Of a stretch of 64,000 nucleotides of DNA, positions 25,043-34,853 are shown in pieces. The position numbers were made by a program, and so were the translations under genes. Within the stretch, counting starts at the first letter, position 1; each line of letters opens with the position of its first letter. Origin of the DNA: Brachyspira aalborgi (GTDB taxonomy: Bacteria > Spirochaetota > Brachyspiria > Brachyspirales > Brachyspiraceae); assembly GCF_008016455.1 (NCBI RefSeq), contig NZ_SAXU01000001.1:2190423-2254422 (forward strand), in the 5' to 3' direction. Under the pieces are notes generated by a model. The model was not told where the DNA came from and made no database searches. It was given only the letters and a program-made list of their open reading frames with translations.

Positions 25043-25514
25043 AAAAATATTAAATATTGAAGAATTAAAAGAAGTTTTAAATATTATAAGAAATAAAAAA
25101 AATGAAAACCAAAAAATAGTTTTTACAAACGGATGCTTTGATATACTTCATCGCGGGCATGTGGAATATTTAAAAAAAGCAAGAGAACTTGGCAATTTAT
25201 TAATATTAGGATTAAATAGCGACTTATCGGTTAAAAAATTAAAAGGAGAAAATCGTCCGATAAATAACGAAGAAGACAGAGCGATAGTTTTATCCGCTTT
25301 AGAATGCATAGATTATATAACAATATTTAACGAAGATACGCCTTTTGAATTGATAAAAATCGTTAAACCCGATATACTTGTTAAAGGCGGAGATTATAAA
25401 ATAGAAAATGTGGTTGGAAGAGAGTTTGCAAAAGAAACAATATTAATAGATTTTGTCGATGGCTATTCCACAACAAAAACTATAAAAAATATAAATAAAA
25501 ATATAAATAATTAA
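25035..25514 (+). CDS. rfaE2: D-beta-D-heptose 1-phosphate adenylyltransferase
   Basis: 159 residues, nucleotidyltransferase (cytidylyltransferase-like) domain with FTNGCFDILHRGHVEYL (HxGH motif) and DILVKGGDY. It corresponds to the C-terminal half of HldE. The kinase half is not in this gene. It makes ADP-heptose for lipooligosaccharide core, and hldD directly follows, which fits the pathway. Confidence 0.92.
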   Translation: MNKKILNIEELKEVLNIIRNKKNENQKIVFTNGCFDILHRGHVEYLKKARELGNLLILGLNSDLSVKKLKGENRPINNEEDRAIVLSALECIDYITIFNEDTPFELIKIVKPDILVKGGDYKIENVVGREFAKETILIDFVDGYSTTKTIKNINKNINN

Positions 25515-25528
25515 ATAAAGGAGTTTTT

Positions 25529-26476
25529 ATGATTATAGTGACAGGCGGAGCGGGATTTATAGGCTCGAATATCGTTAGAGGATTAAATAATTTAGGAATT
25601 GACGATATAATTATAATTGACGATTTAAAAAACGGTTCAAAACATAAAAATTTAAATAGAATAAAATTTAAAGATTATATTGATAAAGAATTTTCGATTG
25701 ATTTTATAAACAAATGTAGAGATAAAATAGATGCAATTTTTCATCAAGGCGCTTGTTCCGACACTATGGAGATGGACGGAAATTATATGATGAAAAATAA
25801 TTATGAGACGAGTAAAAATATTTTGCATATTTGTTTAGAAAATAAAATTAGATTATTTTACGCGTCAAGCGCTTCGGTTTATGGAAACGGAGAAAAAGGT
25901 TTTGCGGAAAAAGAAGAAAACGAATATCCTTTAAATGTTTACGCTTTTTCAAAATATCAATTTGATAGATATGTCAATAAACTTGCAAAAGAGAAAAAAA
26001 TTAACAGTCAAGTAGTCGGATTAAGATATTTCAATGTTTATGGACCGCAGGAAAATCATAAAGGCAGAATGGCGTCAGTCGCTTTTCATTTATTTAATCA
26101 GATAAAATCGGGCGAGAGCATGAAAATTTTTGAAGGAAGCGAAACTTTTTTAAGAGATTTTATTTATATTGACGATGTAGTTTCGGTTAATAATTACTTT
26201 TTTGAAAACGAAAAAATAAGAGGAATATTTAATTGCGGAACGGGATGTGCCGAAAGTTTTTTAGAGATTGCAAAAGCGTTAAAAGAAGTTTATCCAAAAT
26301 CGAATATAGAATATATACCTTTTCCCGAAGCATTAAAAGGAAAATATCAGAAATTTACTCAAGCCGATTTAACGCTTTTAAGAGAAGCGGGATATAATAA
26401 AAGTTTTATGAATGTAAACTCTGGAGTTAAAAAATACGCTCAAGTTTTAGAAGAAAGCGAAGGTTATTGGAGGTGA
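25529..26476 (+). CDS. hldD: ADP-L-glycero-D-manno-heptose-6-epimerase
   Basis: 315 residues, extended short-chain dehydrogenase. NAD(P)-binding VTGGAGFIGSNI is at the start. The catalytic Tyr-x-x-x-Lys lies in YAFSKYQFD, preceded by YASSASVYG, with GLRYFNVYGP downstream. It converts ADP-D-glycero- to ADP-L-glycero-manno-heptose. It follows the adenylyltransferase by 14 nt, with an AAAGGAG ribosome site. Confidence 0.93.
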   Translation: MIIVTGGAGFIGSNIVRGLNNLGIDDIIIIDDLKNGSKHKNLNRIKFKDYIDKEFSIDFINKCRDKIDAIFHQGACSDTMEMDGNYMMKNNYETSKNILHICLENKIRLFYASSASVYGNGEKGFAEKEENEYPLNVYAFSKYQFDRYVNKLAKEKKINSQVVGLRYFNVYGPQENHKGRMASVAFHLFNQIKSGESMKIFEGSETFLRDFIYIDDVVSVNNYFFENEKIRGIFNCGTGCAESFLEIAKALKEVYPKSNIEYIPFPEALKGKYQKFTQADLTLLREAGYNKSFMNVNSGVKKYAQVLEESEGYWR

Positions 26477-26488
26477 TTATTTATGTAA
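26469..26488 (+). promoter_or_regulatory. Ribosome site followed by a start-stop codon pair
   Basis: A long Shine-Dalgarno match (GGAGGTGAT) is ideally spaced from an ATG at 26483 that is followed at once by TAA. The next in-frame ATG, three codons on at 26492, begins the TM2 protein. Either initiation at the minimal ORF controls re-initiation at 26492, or a nonsense change has trimmed the start. Confidence 0.6.
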
Positions 26489-26491
26489 GAA

Positions 26492-26689
26492 ATGTCAGAT
26501 AGAAGTTGGATTGCGACTCTACTTCTTGCAATATTTTTGCCCGTTCATAGATTTTATGTTGGCAAAATAGGAACGGGAATTTTATTCTGGCTTACCGCTG
26601 GAGGTTTCGGAATTTGGTATATAATAGATATAGTTATGATTTTATTGGATGTATTTACCGACAAAAACGGAAGAAAATTAAGAAAATAA
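26492..26689 (+). CDS. TM2-domain membrane protein
   Basis: 65 residues with the TM2 pattern: one helix (about 6-17), HRFYVGKIGTGILFWLTAGG, then a second helix ending in a charged tail. Proteins of this type are small inner-membrane proteins of unknown role. The first Shine-Dalgarno sequence serves an ATG-TAA pair nine bases upstream rather than this start. It lies just after hldD. Confidence 0.82.
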   Translation: MSDRSWIATLLLAIFLPVHRFYVGKIGTGILFWLTAGGFGIWYIIDIVMILLDVFTDKNGRKLRK

Positions 26690-26702
26690 AATATTTAATA
26701 AA

Positions 26703-27611
26703 TCAAATATAATTAAATAAATTAGTTTCGTTTTCAATATAAACTTTGTCAAAATTATTAGAATCGTAATTAATATTATATTTTTCCTCTAAAAATTTTA
26801 TCTTTTTGTAAATTTTATTTTTGTATTCTTCTTTTAATTCGCCGTTATTATTGTAAATATAAAGATATTTTTTATAATTTTGCGGGAAATTTTTTCTAAC
26901 GAAATTTAAATATATTTTTCTGCATTCTCCTTTTAAATTTAAAACTTCGCAAATAATATAATCTAAATTATTTTCTTTAGTTTTTATAAATAAATTTTCT
27001 AATCCGTCTTCGGTTATAAAAGGCATAATGGGAATTGTATGAACTCCGACTATCGCTTTAGTTTTTTTAAATTCTTTAAGCGTTTCAAATCTTTTTAACG
27101 GACTTATAACATTTGGCTCGATTAAAGAAGATAATTTTTCGCAAGCGGTTGTTATAGTTGAAGCGATTCTAACGGGAACGATATTTGAAAGTTTGTCTAT
27201 CAATTCAAAATCCCTCAATATTAAATTGCTTTTTGTCGAAATGCACATTGGAGTTTTATATTTTATTAAAAGTTTTAATATATCGGGCATTATCTTATAA
27301 TCTTCTTCCGCTTTCTGATAACTGTCGGTTACGCTTCCCAAATTTATAGTTTCTCTTTTCCAACTTTTTGAAGATAATTCTTTTTCTAAAACTTCCGCTA
27401 TATTTTTCTTTACAAAAATCTCGTTGAAAAAATCTCTCGAATTAATATATTTATGCGAATAAACGGCATAACAATAATAACATTTATGCAAACAACCTCT
27501 ATAAATATTTAAATCGTTGCAAAAACCGAATTTATTTTTTATTTTGTTTATTGCCGATTTACAATTTATTTCTCTATATATTATTTTTGGTTTTATTTCC
27601 GTTTCAAACAT
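26703..27611 (-). CDS. Radical SAM protein (SplB-like/Rv2578c-like)
   Basis: 302 residues. CLHKCYYC (Cys40, Cys44, Cys47) is the C-x3-C-x2-C cluster that binds the SAM-reducing [4Fe-4S], preceded by NIYRGC. Later stretches INLGSVTDSYQKAEE and ISTKSNLILRD match the spore-photoproduct-lyase-like branch. The reaction is not known. It is transcribed alone, away from the lipoprotein gene. Confidence 0.85.
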   Translation of the reverse strand: MFETEIKPKIIYREINCKSAINKIKNKFGFCNDLNIYRGCLHKCYYCYAVYSHKYINSRDFFNEIFVKKNIAEVLEKELSSKSWKRETINLGSVTDSYQKAEEDYKIMPDILKLLIKYKTPMCISTKSNLILRDFELIDKLSNIVPVRIASTITTACEKLSSLIEPNVISPLKRFETLKEFKKTKAIVGVHTIPIMPFITEDGLENLFIKTKENNLDYIICEVLNLKGECRKIYLNFVRKNFPQNYKKYLYIYNNNGELKEEYKNKIYKKIKFLEEKYNINYDSNNFDKVYIENETNLFNYI

Positions 27612-27678
27612 AGCCTTACTATATTAATATACATTAAGATTTTTAGCAATATTTTTTATATTTTTTTAAAATAAATGA

Positions 27679-27706
27679 TTGACATATTTTTTTAATATTG
27701 TATAAT
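27679..27706 (+). promoter_or_regulatory. Promoter of the lipoprotein gene
   Basis: TTGACA, 16 bp, TATAAT, full consensus. The transcript leader contains a small hairpin (CCGAAA...TTTCGG at 27721-27738) before the ribosome site and ATG at 27768. Confidence 0.85.
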
Positions 27707-27767
27707 CTAATTAATAAAAACCGAAAGAAAATTTTCGGAATATACTAGTTTAACGAGGTAAATTCTC

Positions 27768-28214
27768 ATGACAAAACAAAACAAAACAAAACAAAACAAA
27801 ACAAAACAAAGCTATCACTATCTCTTAACTAATCTTTTTTCATTCAAATTATTTATTGTAGTATTTTCTTTAATACTATTTTCAGTAAGTTGCGATAATA
27901 AGAATAAGACAGGAACAGAAGAAAGAACATTATCTTATTATGCGGGTAATTGGTGGGGAAAACCAGATGGGAAAACTGAAACGAATATACTTACAATAAA
28001 TACTGACGGTTCTGTTACTTTAAAAGGCGCTAAAGATGACGCGATAATTCCTTCGTCTTCTGTAACAAGAGTTAGCGATATAATTTATACCGCTTCGCAT
28101 ACCATTTCTGGTAAAAGCGCAAAATCGACTTTTATTTTTAGTAGCGATACTCAAGGGAAATTTACAATGGAACTTGAAGGGAAATCAGAGACTGTAGATA
28201 TTACTAAAAAATAA
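27768..28214 (+). CDS. Putative phase-variable lipoprotein
   Basis: 148 residues. The first 14 residues (Thr, Lys, Gln, Asn) are encoded by the CAAAA repeat. A hydrophobic signal segment (about 27-40) ends in a relaxed lipobox, FSVSC, with Cys42 as the lipidation site. The ~105-residue mature part is beta-rich with no recognised family (YYAGNWWGKPDGKTETN). It is read in frame at the present repeat number. Surface exposure is inferred. It is a single-gene transcript with its own promoter and terminator. Confidence 0.8.
   Translation: MTKQNKTKQNKTKQSYHYLLTNLFSFKLFIVVFSLILFSVSCDNKNKTGTEERTLSYYAGNWWGKPDGKTETNILTINTDGSVTLKGAKDDAIIPSSSVTRVSDIIYTASHTISGKSAKSTFIFSSDTQGKFTMELEGKSETVDITKK
27772..27810 (+). 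repeat. CAAAA pentanucleotide tandem repeat at the lipoprotein start
   Basis: Seven full copies of CAAAA plus CAAA, directly after the ATG and one base. A change of one unit shifts the frame. Both other frames stop within about seven codons of the repeat. Confidence 0.95.
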
Positions 28215-28241
28215 TTGAAATTAATAATAGATAAAATAATT

Positions 28242-28273
28242 AAAAGGCATCGCTTAATTGCGGTGTCTTTTTT
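28242..28273 (+). terminator. Terminator of the lipoprotein gene
   Basis: Stem GGCATCGC / GCGGTGTC (with G-U pairs), 6-nt loop, then six T. It starts 27 nt after the stop codon. Confidence 0.85.
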
Positions 28274-28391
28274 ATTAATTTTTTAGTATTAAATAATAAA
28301 TAAATTTACAAAATTATACACTATCTATTTTTATAAAAAAATATATAATTTATTTGTATAATTTTTTAAGTAAAAATGTGGGAATAAAGCT

Positions 28392-30884
28392 ATGAGTCTA
28401 AAAATCGAAGAAACAGGATTATTAAAAATAAATTCAAATACCGTGATTTTTAACGAGGGAGAAAAAATAGAAAATCTTCTAGTTATTACAAAAGGAGATA
28501 TAGATGTTTATATATCTTCTAAAGATTTAATTAATACGGAAAATAAAGAAGATATAATTCAAAATAGTTGTAAATTATTTAGCATACCAAGAAATATTAT
28601 AATAGGAATCGGCGGATATAGAGAAAATTCAAATTATATGTTTTCATTAAAATCAAATTCTGAAAACGAAGTATATATTGTAAAAACTTCAAATAAAGAA
28701 GAGATTAAAGATTTCTTTAATAAAAATAAACCTTATTTAACTAATATGTATCATTCCACTTCATATTTATCGCTTAAATTTTACGAAGAATATATAAAAA
28801 TAAAAAATATAAATAACGAATTAAAAACAATATCTACAAATTCGGGAATTGCATATTTCAATATTAATAGCAAGAATAAACATTTAAAATCGGAATCGTT
28901 CTTAAAAATAAAAGAAATATTTGAAAGCGCTACGAAATCGGGTTTTTATATTCCGCATTCTTTCGATGTAGATTTTGTAAAGTCGAATCATAAAGAATTG
29001 AGCGATTATAATAAAGATTTGTCGAAAGAAGAAAACGATAATAAACTTAATGTTGAAATGGAATATATAAGAAGATTTTTAACTATGCCTAAAAATATTA
29101 AAGACTCTTTTTTTACTTACGATACAAATATGAGTTTATCTGCGGCAAATATGCTTTATAATAATTTAGTTGACATAATAAATTTACTAAAAAAAGAATT
29201 TGCAGAAACTATAGAAAATATATTTTTTATATATTCGCCCGAAAAAGAATCTTTATTTTACGAATATTCAAAAATAGCTTTTGAATTTGAAAAAGAAGGA
29301 AAAGATAACGAAGTATTGGCAAAATATACGGAATATTTAGGAAATATAACAAAAAGATTCTATAATTTAATAAAAGAAGAATACGAATTAGATTTAAATA
29401 TAAACGAAGAAGAAATTGATTCTATAATTAAAAAATTATTAAAAAAATCTGATAATGCCGAAAGCGAAACTGAAAACGCTAATAGAGTAAAAGTTATTAT
29501 TGGAGCTGAGCAAATTCCAGAAGAGATTAAAAATCCCGCTAAAAGAATTATTGAAATTTCGGGAATAGAAGAAGAAAGAGCTAAAACATTATTAAAAGGT
29601 TTGGATGCGTTTAGAAAACTTAAAGATAAATTCGACACGGAAGACGAAGCAAGAAAAATAAGGCGTTCGGTTACAAATGTATTTTTTGAAGTATTTAAAG
29701 AAATTGCAAAAAAATTGATTATAGACGGAAAAGATTCTAAATTATTAAAAATGTTTTTAAATTACGGATATATGGATGACGGTTTATTAACGCCTAATCA
29801 AATAATGGATTTATACGAAGTTGAAGATAAAACAAAGGCTAAAAATTTTAATGTTTTCTATATAGACGAATGGCTTAAAAAAATATACGATAAAGAAGAA
29901 TTGCCTTCCGTTAATGGATTCGGACAAGATTATAAAGAAGCTTTAAGAGAAATGAAAAAAAGAGGAATTATAAGCGATAAAGAAGCGGAAGAGCATTTTG
30001 AAAGTCAATCAAAAAGATTGGAATACGAAATAGAGAATATGGTTGCAACTACTCAAAGATTATGCTATGGACAGGTAAGCGTTTATTTTCCTATAATTCA
30101 TAGCGATATGGTGATAAAAGATTTTAAAGACGCTTTGATAAAAAGAGCGACTATAGAATCGGTAATTGAGTCGATAAAGAAAGTTGATTTTTCCGCATTT
30201 TATAGAGAGGTTTTATATAAAAATAGCCAATTAAATATAACAAAAGAGTTGGTTATGAAAGAAGTTTTGCCAAATATAATATTAATGCCAACTTTCGGCT
30301 CAAGAGCGATAATGTGGGAAGAGCTTTCAAGCAGACAAAAAGACAGCACGGGAAGATTTTTATTTCCAATATTTACTTCGGAGGATTTGGAATCTTTAGC
30401 TATTCCAACTATAGGAGCTTTCAGATGGGAATTATGCAAAACTATGTTAGGTCCAGCTTGGAATGATATTACTCAAATGTCTTTAACATCTTCGTATAGC
30501 GATTATATTCAATTCTATAAAAAGAATAGAGATTTATCGGACGATTCAAAAGAAAAAATTAAAATACAAATTAAAAAATGTAGAAATAATTTAAGAGAAG
30601 TTTTTGTATCCGATTATTTTATATGGATAAAATACGAAAGCAAAGGAATAATGAGATTAAACAGAGTTAACAGAAATATATTATTTAGAGAAGTTCCTTT
30701 ATCAAAAAATATAAGAGACGAACTTGAAAAACAGCCTATGTTCTCCGATATTGCAAATAGATTTAGAAATATTAGAATGAAAAAAGCCACAGAATTAGAA
30801 AATAGATATTTTAAATTTACAAAAACGGGAAATCCTTTGCCTGAAGAACTTGCTAATCATATAAATTTTTATAAGAGTATGTAA
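28392..30884 (+). CDS. Large protein with cNMP-binding-like N terminus, unknown function
   Basis: 830 residues, no signal peptide. The first ~110 residues look like a cyclic-nucleotide-binding-type beta barrel (VIFNEGEKIENLLVITKGDIDVYI). A long, mainly helical region follows with no motif recognised. The C-terminal third has conserved-looking stretches such as GPAWNDITQMSLTSSYSD. There is no HTH. A cytoplasmic sensor or structural protein is possible. No function is proposed. Confidence 0.7.
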   Translation: MSLKIEETGLLKINSNTVIFNEGEKIENLLVITKGDIDVYISSKDLINTENKEDIIQNSCKLFSIPRNIIIGIGGYRENSNYMFSLKSNSENEVYIVKTSNKEEIKDFFNKNKPYLTNMYHSTSYLSLKFYEEYIKIKNINNELKTISTNSGIAYFNINSKNKHLKSESFLKIKEIFESATKSGFYIPHSFDVDFVKSNHKELSDYNKDLSKEENDNKLNVEMEYIRRFLTMPKNIKDSFFTYDTNMSLSAANMLYNNLVDIINLLKKEFAETIENIFFIYSPEKESLFYEYSKIAFEFEKEGKDNEVLAKYTEYLGNITKRFYNLIKEEYELDLNINEEEIDSIIKKLLKKSDNAESETENANRVKVIIGAEQIPEEIKNPAKRIIEISGIEEERAKTLLKGLDAFRKLKDKFDTEDEARKIRRSVTNVFFEVFKEIAKKLIIDGKDSKLLKMFLNYGYMDDGLLTPNQIMDLYEVEDKTKAKNFNVFYIDEWLKKIYDKEELPSVNGFGQDYKEALREMKKRGIISDKEAEEHFESQSKRLEYEIENMVATTQRLCYGQVSVYFPIIHSDMVIKDFKDALIKRATIESVIESIKKVDFSAFYREVLYKNSQLNITKELVMKEVLPNIILMPTFGSRAIMWEELSSRQKDSTGRFLFPIFTSEDLESLAIPTIGAFRWELCKTMLGPAWNDITQMSLTSSYSDYIQFYKKNRDLSDDSKEKIKIQIKKCRNNLREVFVSDYFIWIKYESKGIMRLNRVNRNILFREVPLSKNIRDELEKQPMFSDIANRFRNIRMKKATELENRYFKFTKTGNPLPEELANHINFYKSM

Positions 30885-31015
30885 ATTGTAGAGAAATATT
30901 AAAGAAAGTAAAAATTCTTATTCTTTTTTGATAACAAGCTATGCTAAAAAGCCAACTCCTAAGCGAAGCGGGTAGAAAACAAGCAAAATTTTTCAAATTA
31001 ACTTTAATCTATTAA

Positions 31016-31044
31016 TAAAAAAGAGAGACTAAAAAAGCCTCTCT
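31016..31044 (-). terminator. Terminator after pgk
   Basis: On the minus strand, stem AGAGAGGCT / AGTCTCTCT (one G-U pair), 5-nt loop, then a T-tract. It lies about 32 nt beyond the pgk stop. Confidence 0.85.
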
Positions 31045-31075
31045 AAAATATCATACAAAATAAAATTATTAAAAA

Positions 31076-32275
31076 TTATTTATCTTGTAAAACCTTTATG
31101 CCGGGCAATTCTATTCCCTCTAAAAACTCTAAAGAAGCGCCGCCACCTGTAGATATATGAGTCATTTTATCGGCAACTCCAGATTTATTAACGGCAGAAA
31201 CGCTATCTCCTCCTCCGATTATGCTAACCGCTCCAGAATTCGCTATAAATTTAGCGGTTTCAAAAGTTCCTTTTGCAAAGTTAGACATTTCAAATACTCC
31301 CAAAGGTCCGTTCCAAACTATAGTTTTTGCGCTTTTAAGAATATTTTCAATCTCTTTAAGAGTTTTATCTCCGACATCCATTCCCATCCATCCTGAAGGT
31401 ATAGCGTTGCAATCTACAATTTTTTTGTTTGCATCGTTATCGAATTTATCCGCTACAACATTGTCGATTGGCAAATATAGAGTTTTATTTAATTCTTTAG
31501 CTTTATCCATAATTTCTTTAGCCGTTTGAATATAATCGTCTTCGCATAAAGAAGTTCCTATTTCATAACCTTTAGCTTTAAAGAATGTATAAGCCATTCC
31601 TCCGACTACGATTAATGTGTCCACTTTATTAAGAAGATTTTTAAGAACGGAAATTTTACTTGAAACTTTCGCTCCTCCGATAATTGCTACAAAAGGTCTT
31701 TTAGGCTCGGCAACGGCATCTCCCAAATATTTAATTTCTTTTTCCATTAAAAATCCCGCAACGGCAGGCATAGAAGGTTTAGCCGCTACAATTCCCGCTG
31801 TTGAAGCATGCGCCCTGTGAGCAGTTCCGAACGCGTCATTAACATAAACATCCGCCAAATCCGCAAGCTGTTTTGAAAAATTTGCATCGTTTTTTTCTTC
31901 TTCTGCATGATAGCGAAGATTTTCCAAAAGCAAAACATCTCCCGCATTTAAAGACCCCGCAGTTTTTTTAACTTCCTCTCCTATGCAATCGTTAGCGAAA
32001 ATAACTTTATTATTCGGAAGTTTTGTTTTCAAATAATCGTAAACGGGCTTTAGAGAATATTTAGGATTTACTTCTCCTTTAGGTCTTCCCAAATGGCTCA
32101 TTAATATTAACGAAGCTCCTTGAGAGAGTATATACTCTATTGTCGGCATAGCCGCGTCAACTCTTGTAGTATCCGTTATTTTAGAGTTGGTTTCTTTATC
32201 GAGAGGAACATTAAAATCCACTCTCATTATTACTTTTTTACCTTTAATGTCTATATCTTTTACTGTCTTTTTCAT
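31076..32275 (-). CDS. pgk: Phosphoglycerate kinase
   Basis: 399 residues. The N-terminal substrate domain has RVDFNVPLD and LILMSHLGRPKG, then LLENLRYHAEEE. The nucleotide domain has IIGGAKVSSKI and the Gly-rich IIGGGDSVSAV near the C terminus, the usual order. It makes ATP and 3-phosphoglycerate from 1,3-bisphosphoglycerate. It is downstream of gap on the same strand, separated by a hairpin-forming 98 bp. Confidence 0.97.
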   Translation of the reverse strand: MKKTVKDIDIKGKKVIMRVDFNVPLDKETNSKITDTTRVDAAMPTIEYILSQGASLILMSHLGRPKGEVNPKYSLKPVYDYLKTKLPNNKVIFANDCIGEEVKKTAGSLNAGDVLLLENLRYHAEEEKNDANFSKQLADLADVYVNDAFGTAHRAHASTAGIVAAKPSMPAVAGFLMEKEIKYLGDAVAEPKRPFVAIIGGAKVSSKISVLKNLLNKVDTLIVVGGMAYTFFKAKGYEIGTSLCEDDYIQTAKEIMDKAKELNKTLYLPIDNVVADKFDNDANKKIVDCNAIPSGWMGMDVGDKTLKEIENILKSAKTIVWNGPLGVFEMSNFAKGTFETAKFIANSGAVSIIGGGDSVSAVNKSGVADKMTHISTGGGASLEFLEGIELPGIKVLQDK

Positions 32276-32312
32276 TTTTTATCCTTTTAGAATTTTTACA
32301 TAAAATATAAAT

Positions 32313-32347
32313 AGAGGACGACAATAATTAAAAATTATGCGCCCTCT
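32313..32347 (-). other. Hairpin between gap and pgk
   Basis: On the minus strand, AGAGGGCG... pairs with ...CGTCCTCT, and an inner AATT/AATT stem lengthens it. It is followed by ATTTATATTT rather than a clean T-tract. It is more likely an attenuator or processing/stability element that sets different gap and pgk levels than a full stop. Confidence 0.45.
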
Positions 32348-32373
32348 TATTTTTTATTTAAGCCTTAATAAAA

Positions 32374-33438
<1,065 letters not shown>

Positions 33439-33480
33439 TTAATATAATATTCTATATACGAACATATAAAACTTATACTT

Positions 33481-33509
33481 ATAATAACATATATATACAA
33501 TTAAGTCAA
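33481..33509 (-). promoter_or_regulatory. Promoter of gap-pgk
   Basis: On the minus strand, TTGACT, 17 bp, TATTAT, about 58 nt before the gap ATG. Confidence 0.7.
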
Positions 33510-33658
33510 TAGTATTTTTAAATATTTGATAATTTATTTTAAAATTACTAACTCTATTTTTTAATTTTAAATTTTATTTTAAGTAAGCAACGGGAATTAT
33601 ATTCACTTAACTATAAAATTTATTAAATTTATTTAATTTTTTACTTTATAAAAATATC

Positions 33659-33711
33659 GTCATTGCTATGGATTTAATACGACAAGTTGGACAAAAGCCA
33701 AACAATCCATA
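33659..33711 (+). repeat. Dispersed GTCATTGC...CAATCC repeat copy
   Basis: Starts GTCATTGCTATGG, has CGACAAGTTGG in the middle and ends ACAATCCAT. It matches the copy at 3690-3740 in landmark order. The surrounding 33510-34122 holds no convincing gene. Confidence 0.65.
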
Positions 33712-33790
33712 AAAACCTTTTACTTTTTTAATATAAATTTTTTAATATAAATAAAAACCTCTAAAACCCTAAACTAACAAACAACAAAAA

Positions 33791-33821
33791 AAGAAGCTCG
33801 CCCATTTCAGACAAGCCTCTT
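33791..33821 (-). terminator. Orphan terminator on the minus strand
   Basis: On the minus strand, stem AAGAGGCTTGTC pairs over 12 positions with GGGCGAGCTTCTT using three G-U pairs, followed by a T-tract. The G-U pairs work only in minus-strand RNA. No confident minus-strand gene lies directly upstream. Confidence 0.7.
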
Positions 33822-34122
33822 AATATAAAAAAAGATTTTTCTAACCGCAATCTTAAAACCGCAACTTAAACCCTCAAATTTTCTAACTCACTTTATCAAA
33901 CTCTCACTGCAAGCAAAAACTACTTACAATGAGGAGTTTAACAAAATTTATTTAATATATGATGGATTGACTTATATTTTACAATTATTATTGAAAATAT
34001 TTTGTTTTTTTGAGACATAATTGCCCCTCCTTTTAATAAGAATTTTTTTTATGAATAAAAAGCCGAAGGTTCGACTTAATATTTGCAATAGAAATTTTTT
34101 CGCAAAAAAATTCGCGAAACTC

Positions 34123-34151
34123 TTGACATAAATATTGTTTTGTGTTATAAT
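34123..34151 (+). promoter_or_regulatory. Orphan consensus promoter reading into the heptamer repeat
   Basis: TTGACA, 17 bp, TATAAT, full consensus. The predicted start is 2-3 nt before the heptanucleotide array. No open reading frame follows. Confidence 0.8.
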
Positions 34152-34160
34152 TAGAAAGAG

Positions 34161-34215
34161 GCTTTCTGCTTTCTGCTTTCTGCTTTCTGCTTTCTGCTTT
34201 CTGCTTTCTGCTTTC
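34161..34215. repeat. GCTTTCT heptanucleotide tandem repeat
   Basis: Seven full copies of GCTTTCT plus six bases (55 bp) with no mismatches, 9 bp after the -10 box of the orphan promoter. On the minus strand it encodes the period-7 peptide KAESRKQ within a doubtful 108-codon frame. Confidence 0.95.
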
Positions 34216-34489
34216 ATTATATAGAATAAACTTGAAATTATATTAGAAATAATCCCAAATATAAAATTATCATTTGTTAAATTTAATTTCATTGCCATAA
34301 AATCTTTTTCCCTTTTTCTCCGTCATTGCAAAGCAATTCAACATTCACAACAACCAACTATATTATAAATCGGAACATAAAATTATAAACTTTAATTCCT
34401 TTTACTATCTACTAATAAGATAACAAACTTTTTAAAAAAAGTCAACTATTTTTTTATATAAAATTCATTACTAACTTTTTTACTAATCC

Positions 34490-34538
34490 GTCATTGCAAC
34501 TTTACCAATTTGTCATTGCGAACGAAGTGAAGCAATCC
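34490..34538 (+). repeat. Two adjacent copies of the dispersed repeat
   Basis: GTCATTGCAA at 34490 and GTCATTGCGAACGAAGTGAAGCAATCC at 34512-34538, the most complete copy in the window. Another start, GTCATTGCAAAGCAATTC, is at about 34322. Confidence 0.75.
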
Positions 34539-34616
34539 ACTTTTTCCACTTCATAAAAATTTATATTTGTCAATGCAACTTTTTACTCTATTATCTTAAT
34601 CAAAAATAATTAGATA

Positions 34617-34689
<73 letters not shown>

Positions 34690-34853
34690 GTTATCAAATT
34701 TTCTAGGAGTTGTATTTATTATAACAATTATAAATTATTTGTCAATTCTTTTATAAAAGAATTTTTTATTGACATTATTAAATATGGTTATAAAATATTA
34801 TATATTTTAGTTTAATTTTTTGATTTTGAATATTTTTTAAGGAAAATAAATAT

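Noticed and set aside
27772-27810. CRISPR array or spacer-type repeat
   Set aside because: Units are 5 bp and contiguous, with no spacers; it is a simple-sequence repeat. The arrays at 34161 and 62781 were rejected as CRISPR for the same reason.
33972-34298. 108-codon minus-strand ORF containing KAESRKQ repeats
   Set aside because: The repeat peptide is simply the heptamer array read through, the rest is low-complexity, and the Shine-Dalgarno is too far from the ATG. Kept only as part of the repeat finding.
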